Of a DNA stretch of 64,000 bases, positions 21,697-35,800 are shown piece after piece; position 1 is the first letter of the stretch; each line of letters opens with the position of its first letter. The translations under genes and the position numbers were made by a program. The notes under the pieces are model-generated. The model was not told the origin of the DNA and made no database searches. It saw only the letters and a list, made by a program, of their open reading frames with translations. The DNA comes from Vespa crabro (Eukaryota > Arthropoda > Insecta > Hymenoptera > Vespidae), in the NCBI RefSeq assembly GCF_910589235.1, contig NC_060956.1, forward strand, positions 12,554,999-12,618,998, written 5' to 3'.

Positions 21697-24600
21697 TAAT
21701 CTAGTTTCATTCTTTATTCTGCGTCGAAAAAATATAAAATCATTGAAATTGAATGTGATTTCAACCTTTCATTTTTCGACGATACGCCTTTATGAGCATA
21801 AAATCGTATATACGATATGAAACAATGTTAATACATCAATACCAAGATAAAAAGGATGTTTGATCTTCTGAAATACCATGTCTGAATAGATTGGTAACAT
21901 TTTTCGTACTGTTGTCCGGGAAAATTCATTGTTTTCACCATTTTACCTCAGCATATAGCGAAAATCGCATATGTCGATCAGGTTTCTCGATAATTATCAT
22001 GCTACAACACGAATTAACGCATAGTCGGAAAGAAATATTCTAGTTTCATTCTTTATTCTACGTCGAAAAAATATAAAATCATTGAAATTGAATGTGATTT
22101 CAACCTTTCATTTTTCGACGATACGCCTTTATGAGCATAAAATTGTATATACGATATGAAACAAAGTTAAGACATCAATTCCAAGATAGAAAAGATTTTT
22201 GATCTTCTGAAATACAATGTCCGAATAGATTGGTAACATTTTTCAAACTGTGGAACGAGTATTTTCACTGTTTTCATGATAATATTTCCGCATATAGCGG
22301 AATTTGCATGTGTCGATCAGGTTTCTCATTAATTATCATGTTAAAACACGCATTTACACATAGTCGGAAAGATATAATCTAGTTTCATTCTTTATTCTGC
22401 GTCGAAAAAATATAAAATCATTGAAATTGAATGTGATTTCAACCTTTCATTTTTCGACGATACGCCTTTATGAGCATAAAATCGTATATACGATATGAAA
22501 CAATGTTAATACATCAATACCAAGATAAAAAGGATGTTTGATCTTCTGAAATACCATGTCTGAATAGATTGGTAACATTTTTCGTACTGTTGTCCGGGAA
22601 AATTCATTGTTTTCACCATTTTACCTCAGCATATAGCGAAATTCGCATATGTCGATCAGGTTTCTCGATAATTATCATGCTACAACACGAATTAACGCAT
22701 AGTCGGAAAGAAATATTCTAGTTTCATTCTTTATTCTACGTCGAAAAAATATAAAATCATTGAAATTGAATGTGATTTCAACCTTTCATTTTTCGACGAT
22801 ACGCCTTTATGAGCATAAAATCGTATATACGATATGAAACAAAGTTAAGACATCAATTCCAAGATAGAAAAGATTTTTGATCTTCTGAAATACAATGTCC
22901 GAATAGATTGGTAACATTTTTCAAACTGTGGAACGAGTATTTTCACTGTTTTCATGATAATATTTCCGCATATAGCGGAATTTGCATGTGTCGATCAGGT
23001 TTCTCATTAATTATCATGTTAAAACACGCATTTACACATAGTCGGAAAGATATAATCTAGTTTCATTCTTTATTCTGCGTCGAAAAAATATAAAATCATT
23101 GAAATTGAATGTGATTTCAACCTTTCATTTTTCGACGATACGCCTTTATGAGCATAAAATCGTATATACGATATGAAACAAAGTTAAGACATCAATTCCA
23201 AGATAGAAAAGATTTTTGATCTTCTGAAATACAATGTCCGAATAGATTGGTAACATTTTTCGTACTGTTGTCCGGGAAAATTCATTGTTTTCACCATTTT
23301 ACCTCAGCATATAGCGAAATTCGCATATGTCGATCAGGTTTCTCGATAATTATCATGCTACAACACGAATTAACGCATAGTCGGAAAGAAATATTCTAGT
23401 TTCATTCTTTATTCTACGTCGAAAAAATATAAAATCATTGAAATTGAATGTGATTTCAACCTTTCATTTTTCGACGATACGCCTTTATGAGCATAAAATC
23501 GTATATTGGATATGAAACAAAGTTAAGACATCAATTCCAAGATAGAAAAGATTTTTGATCTTCTGAAATACAATGTCCGAATAGATTGGTAACATTTTTC
23601 AAACTGTGGAACGAGTATTTTCACTGTTTTCATGATAATATTTCCGCATATAGCGGAATTCGCATGTGTCGAACAGGTTTCTCATTAATTATCATGTTAA
23701 AACACGCATTTACACATAGTCGGAAAGATATAATCTAGTTTCATTCTTTATTCTGCGTCGAAAGTATTTAAAATCATTGAAATTGAATTAGACTTCAACC
23801 TTTCGTTTTTTGACGATACGCCATTATGAGCATAAAATCGTATATACGATATGAAACAATGTTAATAAATCAATACCAAGAAAAAAAAGATGTTTGATCT
23901 TCTGAAATACAATGTCCGAATCGATTGGTAACATTTTTCAAACTGTGGAACGAGTAATTTCACTGTTTTCAGGATAATATTTCCGCATATAGCGAAATTC
24001 ACATGTGTTGTTCAGTTTTCTCGATAATTTTCATGTTAAAGCACGTATTTAAAAATAGTCGGAAAGAAATATTCTAGTTTCATTCTTTATTCTGCGTCGA
24101 AAGTATATAAAATCATTGAAATTGAATGTGATTTCAACCTTTCATTTTTCGACGATACGCCTTTATGAGCATAAAATCGTATATACGATATGAAACAATG
24201 TTAATACATCAATACCAAGATAAAAAGGATGTTTGATCTTCTGAAATAACATGTCTGAATAGATTGGTAACATTTTTCGTACTGTTGTCCGGGAAAATTC
24301 ATTGTTTTCACCATTTTACCTCAGCATATAGCGAAATTGGCATATGTCGATCAGGTTTCTCGATAATTATCATGCTACAACACGTATTAACGCATAGTCG
24401 GAAAGAAATATTCTAGTTTCATTCTTTATTCTACGTCGAAAAAATATAAAATCATTGAAATTGAATGTGATTTCAACCTTTCATTTTTCGACGATACGCC
24501 TTTATGAGCATAAAATCGTATATACGATATGAAACAATGTTAATACATCAATACCAAGATAAAAAGGATGTTTGATCTTCTGAAATACCATGTCTGAATA

Positions 24601-24747
24601 GATTGGTAACATTTTTCAAACTGTGGAACGAGTAATTTCACTGTTTTCAGGATAATATTTCCGCATATAGCGAAATTCACATGTGATGTTCAGTTTTCTC
24701 GATAATTTTCATGTTAAAGCACGTAATTAAAAATAGTCGGAAAGAAA
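21697..24747 (+). repeat. HOR transition: B-C dimers, then D, B2, D3 hybrid
   Basis: Monomers 65-70 alternate B, C, B, C, B-hybrid, C-hybrid (21697-23730), giving a 678-bp dimer periodicity found nowhere else in the window. C members 66 and 68 carry the C3-type gaatttgc. Monomer 69 (23053) has C-like sequence up to about position 200 and B sequence after the gattggtaacatttttc core. Monomer 70 (23392) has a C 5' end, then cgtatattggat, then C. Monomer 71 is D with gaattagactt, 72 is B2, and 73 (24409) is a B 5' half joined to a D3 3' half. Monomers 69-73 reappear as monomers 97-101 (32545-34239). Confidence 0.87.
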
Positions 24748-27700
24748 TATTCTAGTTTCATTCTTTATTCTGCGTCGAAAGTATATAAAATCATTGAAAT
24801 TGAATGAGATTTCAACCTTTCGTTTTTCGACGATACGCCTTTATGAGCATAAAATCGTATATTGGATATGAAACAAAGTTAAGACATCAATTCCAAGATA
24901 GAAAAGATTTTTGATCTTCTGAAATACAATGTCTGAATCGATTGGTAACATTTTTCAAACTGTTGTACGAGTAAGTTCAAAGATTTCACCATTTTATCTC
25001 AGCATATAGCGAAAAACGCATATGTCGATCAGGTTTCTCGATAATTATCATGTTACAACACATATTTACGCATAGTCGGAAAGATATAATCTAGTTTCAT
25101 TCTTTATTCTGCGTCGAAAAAATATAAAATCATTGAAATTGAATGTGATTTCAACCTTTCATTTTTCGACGATACGCCTTTATGAGCATAAAATCGTATA
25201 TACGATATGAAACAATGTTAATACATCAATACCAAGATAAAAAGGATGTTTGATCTTCTGAAATACCATGTCTGAATAGATTGGTAACATTTTTCGTACT
25301 GTTGTCCGGGAAAATTCATTGTTTTCACCATTTTACCTCAGCATATAGCGAAATTCGCATATGTCGATCAGGTTTCTCGATAATTATCATGCTACAACAC
25401 GAATTAACGCATAGTCGGAAAGAAATATTCTAGTTTCATTCTTTATTCTACGTCGAAAAAATATAAAATCATTGAAATTGAATGTGATTTCAACCTTTCA
25501 TTTTTCGACGATACGCCTTTATGAGCATAAAATCGTATATACGATATGAAACAAAGTTAAGACATCAATTCCAAGATAGAAAAGATTTTTGATCTTCTGA
25601 AATACAATGTCCGAATAGATTGGTAACATTTTTCAAACTGTGGAACGAGTATTTTCACTGTTTTCATGATAATATTTCCGCATATAGCGGAATTCGCATG
25701 TGTCGATCAGGTTTCTCATTAATTATCATGTTAAAACACGCATTTACACATAGTCGGAAAGATATAATCTAGTTTCATTCTTTATTCTGCGTCGAAAGTA
25801 TTTAAAATCATTGAAATTGAATTAGATTTCAACCTTTCATTTTTCGACGATACAACTTTATGAGTATAAAATCGTATATTGGATATGAAACAAAGTTAAG
25901 ACATCAATTCCAAGATAGAAAAGATTTTTGATCTTCTGAAATACAATGTCCGAATCGATTGGTAACATTTTTCAAACTGTGGAACGAGTATTTTCACTGT
26001 TTTCATGATAATATTTCCGCATATAGCGAAATTCACATGTGTTGTTCAGTTTTCTCGATAATTTTCATGTTAAAGCACGTATTTAAAAATAGTCGGAAAG
26101 AAATATTCTAGTTTCATTCTTTATTCTGCGTCGAAAGTATATAAAATCATTGAAATTGAATGTGATTTCAACCTTTCATTTTTCGACGATACGCCTTTAT
26201 GAGCATAAAATCGTATATACGATATGAAACAATGTTAATACATCAATACCAAGATAAAAAGGATGTTTGATCTTCTGAAATAACATGTCTGAATAGATTG
26301 GTAACATTTTTCGTACTGTTGTCCGGGAAAATTCATTGTTTTCACCATTTTACCTCAGCATATAGCGAAATTGGCATATGTCGATCAGGTTTCTCGATAA
26401 TTATCATGCTACAACACGTATTAACGCATAGTCGGAAAGAAATATTCTAGTTTCATTCTTTATTCTACGTCGAAAAAATATAAAATCATTGAAATTGAAT
26501 GTGATTTCAACCTTTCATTTTTCGACGATACGCCTTTATGAGCATAAAATCGTATATACGATATGAAACAATGTTAATACATCAATACCAAGAAAAAAAA
26601 GATGTTTGATCTTCTGAAATACAATGTCCGAATCGATTGGTAACATTTTTCAAACTGTGGAACGAGTAATTTCACTGTTTTCAGGATAATATTTCCGCAT
26701 ATAGCGAAATTCACATGTGATGTTCAGTTTTCTCGATAATTTTCATGTTAAAGCACGTAATTAAAAATAGTCGGAAAGAAATATTCTAGTTTCATTCTTT
26801 ATTCTGCGTCGAAAGTATATAAAATCATTGAAATTGAATGAGATTTCAACCTTTCGTTTTTCGACGATACGCCTTTATGAGCATAAAATCGTATATTGGA
26901 TATGAAACAAAGTTAAGACATCAATTCCAAGATAGAAAAGATTTTTGATCTTCTGAAATACAATGTCTGAATCGATTGGTAACATTTTTCAAACTGTTGT
27001 ACGAGTAAGTTCAAAGATTTCACCATTTTATCTCAGCATATAGCGAAAAACGCATATGTCGATCAGGTTTCTCGATAATTATCATGTTACAACACATATT
27101 TACGCATAGTCGGAAAGATATAATCTAGTTTCATTCTTTATTCTGCGTCGAAAAAATATAAAATCATTGAAATTGAATGTGATTTCAACCTTTCATTTTT
27201 CGACGATACGCCTTTATGAGCATAAAATCGTATATACGATATGAAACAATGTTAATACATCAATACCAAGATAAAAAGGATGTTTGATCTTCTGAAATAC
27301 CATGTCTGAATAGATTGGTAACATTTTTCGTACTGTTGTCCGGGAAAATTCATTGTTTTCACCATTTTACCTCAGCATATAGCGAAATTCGCATATGTCG
27401 ATCAGGTTTCTCGATAATTATCATGCTACAACACGTATTAACGCATAGTCGGAAAGAAATATTCTAGTTTCATTCTTTATTCTACGTCGAAAAAATATAA
27501 AATCATTGAAATTGAATGTGATTTCAACCTTTCATTTTTCGACGATACGCCTTTATGAGCATAAAATCGTATATACGATATGAAACAAAGTTAAGACATC
27601 AATTCCAAGATAGAAAAGATTTTTGATCTTCTGAAATACAATGTCCGAATAGATTGGTAACATTTTTCAAACTGTGGAACGAGTATTTTCACTGTTTTCA

Positions 27701-28815
27701 TGATAATATTTCCGCATATAGCGGAATTCGCATGTGTCGATCAGGTTTCTCATTAATTATCATGTTAAAACACGCATTTACACATAGTCGGAAAGATATA
27801 ATCTAGTTTCATTCTTTATTCTGCGTCGAAAGTATTTAAAATCATTGAAATTGAATTAGATTTCAACCTTTCATTTTTCGACGATACAACTTTATGAGTA
27901 TAAAATCGTATATTGGATATGAAACAAAGTTAAGACATCAATTCCAAGATAGAAAAGATTTTTGATCTTCTGAAATACAATGTCCGAATCGATTGGTAAC
28001 ATTTTTCAAACTGTGGAACGAGTATTTTCACTGTTTTCATGATAATATTTCCGCATATAGCGAAATTCACATGTGTTGTTCAGTTTTCTCGATAATTTTC
28101 ATGTTAAAGCACGTATTTAAAAATAGTCGGAAAGAAATATTCTAGTTTCATTCTTTATTCTGCGTCGAAAGTATATAAAATCATTGAAATTGAATGTGAT
28201 TTCAACCTTTCATTTTTCGACGATACGCCTTTATGAGCATAAAATCGTATATACGATATGAAACAATGTTAATACATCAATACCAAGATAAAAAGGATGT
28301 TTGATCTTCTGAAATAACATGTCTGAATAGATTGGTAACATTTTTCGTACTGTTGTCCGGGAAAATTCATTGTTTTCACCATTTTACCTCAGCATATAGC
28401 GAAATTCGCATATGTCGATCAGGTTTCTCGATAATTATCATGCTACAACACGTATTAACGCATAGTCGGAAAGAAATATTCTAGTTTCATTCTTTATTCT
28501 ACGTCGAAAAAATATAAAATCATTGAAATTGAATGTGATTTCAACCTTTCATTTTTCGACGATACGCCTTTATGAGCATAAAATCGTATATACGATATGA
28601 AACAATGTTAATACATCAATACCAAGAAAAAAAAGATGTTTGATCTTCTGAAATACAATGTCCGAATCGATTGGTAACATTTTTCAAACTGTGGAACGAG
28701 TAATTTCACTGTTTTCAGGATAATATTTCCGCATATAGCGAAATTCACATGTGATGTTCAGTTTTCTCGATAATTTTCATGTTAAAGCACGTAATTAAAA
28801 ATAGTCGGAAAGAAA
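24748..28815 (+). repeat. HOR zone 4: 6-mer A-B-C-D2-B2-D3, two copies (2034 bp)
   Basis: Two copies of a six-monomer unit begin at 24748 and 26782. The order is A, B (aataccatg), C (gtgtcgatcagg), D2 (gatacaac), B2 (aataacatg), D3 (cacatgtgatgttcag). In the second copy the B2 member (28138) has ttcgcatatg in place of the usual B2 ttggcatatg, a small conversion-like patch. The same 6-mer pair recurs at 34240-38307 and 40003-44070. Confidence 0.92.
26443..26781 (+). repeat. Representative D3 sub-variant
   Basis: Starts like C or B (acgtcgaaaaaata, gaatgtg, catttttcg, cgtatatacgat) and becomes D from aataccaagaaaaaaaag onward. Its private mark is cacatgtgatgttcag (D has cacatgtgttgttcag). It closes each 6-mer of zone 4 and its copies. 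Variants at 24409, 33901 and 39664 have a B-type middle (aaaaagg, aataccatg) and switch to D3 only after gattggtaacatttttc. Confidence 0.87.
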
Positions 28816-31800
28816 TATTCTAGTTTCATTCTTTATTCTGCGTCGAAAGTATATAAAATCATTGAAATTGAATGAGATTTCAACCTTTCGTTTTTCGACG
28901 ATACGCCTTTATGAGCATAAAATCGTATATTGGATATGAAACAAAGTTAAGACATCAATTCCAAGATAGAAAAGATTTTTGATCTTCTGAAATACAATGT
29001 CTGAATCGATTGGTAACATTTTTCAAACTGTTGTACGAGTAAGTTCAAAGATTTCACCATTTTATCTCAGCATATAGCGAAAAACGCATATGTCGATCAG
29101 GTTTCTCGATAATTATCATGTTACAACACATATTTACGCATAGTCGGAAAGATATAATCTAGTTTCATTCTTTATTCTGCGTCGAAAAAATATAAAATCA
29201 TTGAAATTGAATGTGATTTCAACCTTTCATTTTTCGACGATACGCCTTTATGAGCATAAAATCGTATATACGATATGAAACAATGTTAATACATCAATAC
29301 CAAGATAAAAAGGATGTTTGATCTTCTGAAATAACATGTCTGAATAGATTGGTAACATTTTTCGTACTGTTGTCCGGGAAAATTCATTGTTTTCACCATT
29401 TTACCTCAGCATATAGCGAAATTCGCATATGTCGATCAGGTTTCTCGATAATTATCATGCTACAACACGTATTAACGCATAGTCGGAAAGAAATATTCTA
29501 GTTTCATTCTTTATTCTACGTCGAAAAAATATAAAATCATTGAAATTGAATGTGATTTCAACCTTTCATTTTTCGACGATACGCCTTTATGAGCATAAAA
29601 TCGTATATACGATATGAAACAAAGTTAAGACATCAATTCCAAGATAGAAAAGATTTTTGATCTTCTGAAATACAATGTCCGAATAGATTGGTAACATTTT
29701 TCAAACTGTGGAACGAGTATTTTTACTGTTTTCATGATAATATTTCCGCATATAGCGGAATTCGCATGTGTCGAACAGGTTTCTCATTAATTATCATGTT
29801 AAAACACGCATTTACACATAGTCGGAAAGATATAATCTAGTTTCATTCTTTATTCTGCGTCGAAAGTATTTAAAATCATTGAAATTGAATTAGATTTCAA
29901 CCTTTCGTTTTTTGACGATACGCCATTATGAGCATAAAATCGTATATACGATATGAAACAATGTTAATACATCAATACCAAGAAAAAAAAGATGTTTGAT
30001 CTTCTGAAATACAATGTCCGAATCGATTGGTAACATTTTTCAAACTGTGGAACGAGTAATTTCAGTGTTTTCAGAATAATATTTCCGCATATAGCGAAAT
30101 TCACATGTGTTGTTCAGTTTTCTCGATAATTTTCATGTTAAAGCACGTAATTAAAAATAGTCGGAAAGAAATATTCTAGTTTCATTCTTTATTCTGCGTC
30201 GAAAGTATATAAAATCATTGAAATTGAATGAGATTTCAACCTTTCGTTTTTCGACGATACGCCTTTATGAGCATAAAATCGTATATTGGATATGAAACAA
30301 AGTTAAGACATCAATTCCAAGATAGAAAAGATTTTTGATCTTCTGAAATACAATGTCTGAATCGATTGGTAACATTTTTCAAACTGTTGTACGAGTAAGT
30401 TCAAAGATTTCACCATTTTATCTCAGCATATAGCGAAAAACGCATATGTCGATCAGGTTTCTCGATAATTATCATGTTACAACACATATTTACGCATAGT
30501 CGGAAAGATATAATCTAGTTTCATTCTTTATTCTGCGTCGAAAAAATATAAAATCATTGAAATTGAATGTGATTTCAACCTTTCATTTTTCGACGATACG
30601 CCTTTATGAGCATAAAATCGTATATACGATATGAAACAATGTTAATACATCAATACCAAGATAAAAAGGATGTTTGATCTTCTGAAATACCATGTCTGAA
30701 TAGATTGGTAACATTTTTCGTACTGTTGTCCGGGAAAATTCATTGTTTTCACCATTTTACCTCAGCATATAGCGAAATTCGCATATGTCGATCAGGTTTC
30801 TCGATAATTATCATGCTACAACACGTATTAACGCATAGTCGGAAAGAAATATTCTAGTTTCATTCTTTATTCTACGTCGAAAAAATATAAAATCATTGAA
30901 ATTGAATGTGATTTCAACCTTTCATTTTTCGACGATACGCCTTTATGAGCATAAAATCGTATATACGATATGAAACAAAGTTAAGACATCAATTCCAAGA
31001 TAGAAAAGATTTTTGATCTTCTGAAATACAATGTCCGAATAGATTGGTAACATTTTTCAAACTGTGGAACGAGTATTTTTACTGTTTTCATGATAATATT
31101 TCCGCATATAGCGGAATTCGCATGTGTCGAACAGGTTTCTCATTAATTATCATGTTAAAACACGCATTTACACATAGTCGGAAAGATATAATCTAGTTTC
31201 ATTCTTTATTCTGCGTCGAAAGTATTTAAAATCATTGAAATTGAATTAGATTTCAACCTTTCGTTTTTTGACGATACGCCATTATGAGCATAAAATCGTA
31301 TATACGATATGAAACAATGTTAATACATCAATACCAAGAAAAAAAAGATGTTTGATCTTCTGAAATACAATGTCCGAATCGATTGGTAACATTTTTCAAA
31401 CTGTGGAACGAGTAATTTCAGTGTTTTCAGAATAATATTTCCGCATATAGCGAAATTCACATGTGTTGTTCAGTTTTCTCGATAATTTTCATGTTAAAGC
31501 ACGTAATTAAAAATAGTCGGAAAGAAATATTCTAGTTTCATTCTTTATTCTGCGTCGAAAGTATATAAAATCATTGAAATTGAATGAGATTTCAACCTTT
31601 CGTTTTTCGACGATACGCCTTTATGAGCATAAAATCGTATATTGGATATGAAACAAAGTTAAGACATCAATTCCAAGATAGAAAAGATTTTTGATCTTCT
31701 GAAATACAATGTCTGAATCGATTGGTAACATTTTTCAAACTGTTGTACGAGTAAGTTCAAAGATTTCACCATTTTATCTCAGCATATAGCGAAAAACGCA

Positions 31801-32544
31801 TATGTCGATCAGGTTTCTCGATAATTATCATGTTACAACACATATTTACGCATAGTCGGAAAGATATAATCTAGTTTCATTCTTTATTCTGCGTCGAAAA
31901 AATATAAAATCATTGAAATTGAATGTGATTTCAACCTTTCATTTTTCGACGATACGCCTTTATGAGCATAAAATCGTATATACGATATGAAACAATGTTA
32001 ATACATCAATACCAAGATAAAAAGGATGTTTGATCTTCTGAAATACCATGTCTGAATAGATTGGTAATATTTTTCAAACTGTGGAACGAGTATTTTCACT
32101 GTTTTCATGATAATATTTCCGCATATAGCGGAATTCGCATGTGTCGAACAGGTTTCTCATTAATTATCATGTTAAAACACGCATTTACACATAGTCGGAA
32201 AGATATAATCTAGTTTCATTCTTTATTCTGCGTCGAAAGTATTTAAAATCATTGAAATTGAATTAGACTTCAACCTTTCGTTTTTTGACGATACGCCATT
32301 ATGAGCATAAAATCGTATATACGACATGAAACAATGTTAATAAATCAATACCAAGAAAAAAAAGATGTTTGATCTTCTGAAATACAATGTCCGAATCGAT
32401 TGGTAACATTTTTCAAACTGTGGAACGAGTAATTTCACTGTTTTCAGGATAATATTTCCGCATATAGCGAAATTCACATGTGTTGTTCAGTTTTCTCGAT
32501 AATTTTCATGTTAAAGCACGTAATTAAAAATAGTCGGAAAGAAA
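28816..32544 (+). repeat. HOR zone 5: 4-mer A-B-C-D (1356 bp), ending A-BC-D
   Basis: Tetramers begin at 28816 and 30172. They are followed by a shortened form A (31528), BC hybrid (31867), D (32206), in which one hybrid monomer replaces separate B and C monomers. C members have gtatttttactg, as in zone 1, and D members have the private aatttcagtgttttcag. The final D carries gaattagactt and cgtatatacgacatg. Monomer 87 (29155) has the B2-type aataacatg in an otherwise B context. Confidence 0.92.
31867..32205 (+). repeat. BC hybrid monomer
   Basis: The 5' half is B (gcgtcgaaaaaatata, aataccaagataaaaagg, aataccatgtctgaatag). The 3' half is C (caaactgtggaacgag, catgataatatttccgc, cattaattatcatg). 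The switch lies in gattggtaatatttttc, which carries the taatat variant of the B monomers at 1696 and 3391. Identical-looking hybrids occur at 47122, 51868 (with gaatttgc), 53563, 56275 and 57970. Confidence 0.92.
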
Positions 32545-32883
32545 TATTCTAGTTTCATTCTTTATTCTGCGTCGAAAGTATATAAAATCATTGAAATTGA
32601 ATGAGATTTCAACCTTTCGTTTTTCGACGATACGCCTTTATGAGCATAAAATCGTATATACGATATGAAACAAAGTTAAGACATCAATTCCAAGATAGAA
32701 AAGATTTTTGATCTTCTGAAATACAATGTCCGAATAGATTGGTAACATTTTTCGTACTGTTGTCCGGGAAAATTCATTGTTTTCACCATTTTACCTCAGC
32801 ATATAGCGAAATTCGCATATGTCGATCAGGTTTCTCGATAATTATCATGCTACAACACGAATTAACGCATAGTCGGAAAGAAA
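32545..32883 (+). repeat. Junction monomer 97, A/C/B mosaic
   Basis: A-like 5' end (gtatata, gaatgag, cgtttttcg), then cgtatatacgat with caaagttaagac and atgtccgaatag as in C, then B after the gattggtaacatttttc core (gtccgggaaaattc). It marks where the 24.5-32.6 kb block joins the copy of the block starting near 23.13 kb. Confidence 0.85.
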
Positions 32884-35800
32884 TATTCTAGTTTCATTCT
32901 TTATTCTACGTCGAAAAAATATAAAATCATTGAAATTGAATGTGATTTCAACCTTTCATTTTTCGACGATACGCCTTTATGAGCATAAAATCGTATATTG
33001 GATATGAAACAAAGTTAAGACATCAATTCCAAGATAGAAAAGATTTTTGATCTTCTGAAATACAATGTCCGAATAGATTGGTAACATTTTTCAAACTGTG
33101 GAACGAGTATTTTCACTGTTTTCATGATAATATTTCCGCATATAGCGGAATTCGCATGTGTCGAACAGGTTTCTCATTAATTATCATGTTAAAACACGCA
33201 TTTACACATAGTCGGAAAGATATAATCTAGTTTCATTCTTTATTCTGCGTCGAAAGTATTTAAAATCATTGAAATTGAATTAGACTTCAACCTTTCGTTT
33301 TTTGACGATACGCCATTATGAGCATAAAATCGTATATACGATATGAAACAATGTTAATAAATCAATACCAAGAAAAAAAAGATGTTTGATCTTCTGAAAT
33401 ACAATGTCCGAATCGATTGGTAACATTTTTCAAACTGTGGAACGAGTAATTTCACTGTTTTCAGGATAATATTTCCGCATATAGCGAAATTCACATGTGT
33501 TGTTCAGTTTTCTCGATAATTTTCATGTTAAAGCACGTATTTAAAAATAGTCGGAAAGAAATATTCTAGTTTCATTCTTTATTCTGCGTCGAAAGTATAT
33601 AAAATCATTGAAATTGAATGTGATTTCAACCTTTCATTTTTCGACGATACGCCTTTATGAGCATAAAATCGTATATACGATATGAAACAATGTTAATACA
33701 TCAATACCAAGATAAAAAGGATGTTTGATCTTCTGAAATAACATGTCTGAATAGATTGGTAACATTTTTCGTACTGTTGTCCGGGAAAATTCATTGTTTT
33801 CACCATTTTACCTCAGCATATAGCGAAATTGGCATATGTCGATCAGGTTTCTCGATAATTATCATGCTACAACACGTATTAACGCATAGTCGGAAAGAAA
33901 TATTCTAGTTTCATTCTTTATTCTACGTCGAAAAAATATAAAATCATTGAAATTGAATGTGATTTCAACCTTTCATTTTTCGACGATACGCCTTTATGAG
34001 CATAAAATCGTATATACGATATGAAACAATGTTAATACATCAATACCAAGATAAAAAGGATGTTTGATCTTCTGAAATACCATGTCTGAATAGATTGGTA
34101 ACATTTTTCAAACTGTGGAACGAGTAATTTCACTGTTTTCAGGATAATATTTCCGCATATAGCGAAATTCACATGTGATGTTCAGTTTTCTCGATAATTT
34201 TCATGTTAAAGCACGTAATTAAAAATAGTCGGAAAGAAATATTCTAGTTTCATTCTTTATTCTGCGTCGAAAGTATATAAAATCATTGAAATTGAATGAG
34301 ATTTCAACCTTTCGTTTTTCGACGATACGCCTTTATGAGCATAAAATCGTATATTGGATATGAAACAAAGTTAAGACATCAATTCCAAGATAGAAAAGAT
34401 TTTTGATCTTCTGAAATACAATGTCTGAATCGATTGGTAACATTTTTCAAACTGTTGTACGAGTAAGTTCAAAGATTTCACCATTTTATCTCAGCATATA
34501 GCGAAAAACGCATATGTCGATCAGGTTTCTCGATAATTATCATGTTACAACACATATTTACGCATAGTCGGAAAGATATAATCTAGTTTCATTCTTTATT
34601 CTGCGTCGAAAAAATATAAAATCATTGAAATTGAATGTGATTTCAACCTTTCATTTTTCGACGATACGCCTTTATGAGCATAAAATCGTATATACGATAT
34701 GAAACAATGTTAATACATCAATACCAAGATAAAAAGGATGTTTGATCTTCTGAAATACCATGTCTGAATAGATTGGTAACATTTTTCGTACTGTTGTCCG
34801 GGAAAATTCATTGTTTTCACCATTTTACCTCAGCATATAGCGAAATTCGCATATGTCGATCAGGTTTCTCGATAATTATCATGTTACAACACGAATTAAC
34901 GCATAGTCGGAAAGAAATATTCTAGTTTCATTCTTTATTCTACGTCGAAAAAATATAAAATCATTGAAATTGAATGTGATTTCAACCTTTCATTTTTCGA
35001 CGATACGCCTTTATGAGCATAAAATCGTATATACGATATGAAACAAAGTTAAGACATCAATTCCAAGATAGAAAAGATTTTTGATCTTCTGAAATACAAT
35101 GTCCGAATAGATTGGTAACATTTTTCAAACTGTGGAACGAGTATTTTCACTGTTTTCATGATAATATTTCCGCATATAGCGGAATTCGCATGTGTCGATC
35201 AGGTTTCTCATTAATTATCATGTTAAAACACGCATTTACACATAGTCGGAAAGATATAATCTAGTTTCATTCTTTATTCTGCGTCGAAAGTATTTAAAAT
35301 CATTGAAATTGAATTAGATTTCAACCTTTCATTTTTCGACGATACAACTTTATGAGTATAAAATCGTATATTGGATATGAAACAAAGTTAAGACATCAAT
35401 TCCAAGATAGAAAAGATTTTTGATCTTCTGAAATACAATGTCCGAATCGATTGGTAACATTTTTCAAACTGTGGAACGAGTATTTTCACTGTTTTCATGA
35501 TAATATTTCCGCATATAGCGAAATTCACATGTGTTGTTCAGTTTTCTCGATAATTTTCATGTTAAAGCACGTATTTAAAAATAGTCGGAAAGAAATATTC
35601 TAGTTTCATTCTTTATTCTGCGTCGAAAGTATATAAAATCATTGAAATTGAATGTGATTTCAACCTTTCATTTTTCGACGATACGCCTTTATGAGCATAA
35701 AATCGTATATACGATATGAAACAATGTTAATACATCAATACCAAGATAAAAAGGATGTTTGATCTTCTGAAATAACATGTCTGAATAGATTGGTAACATT

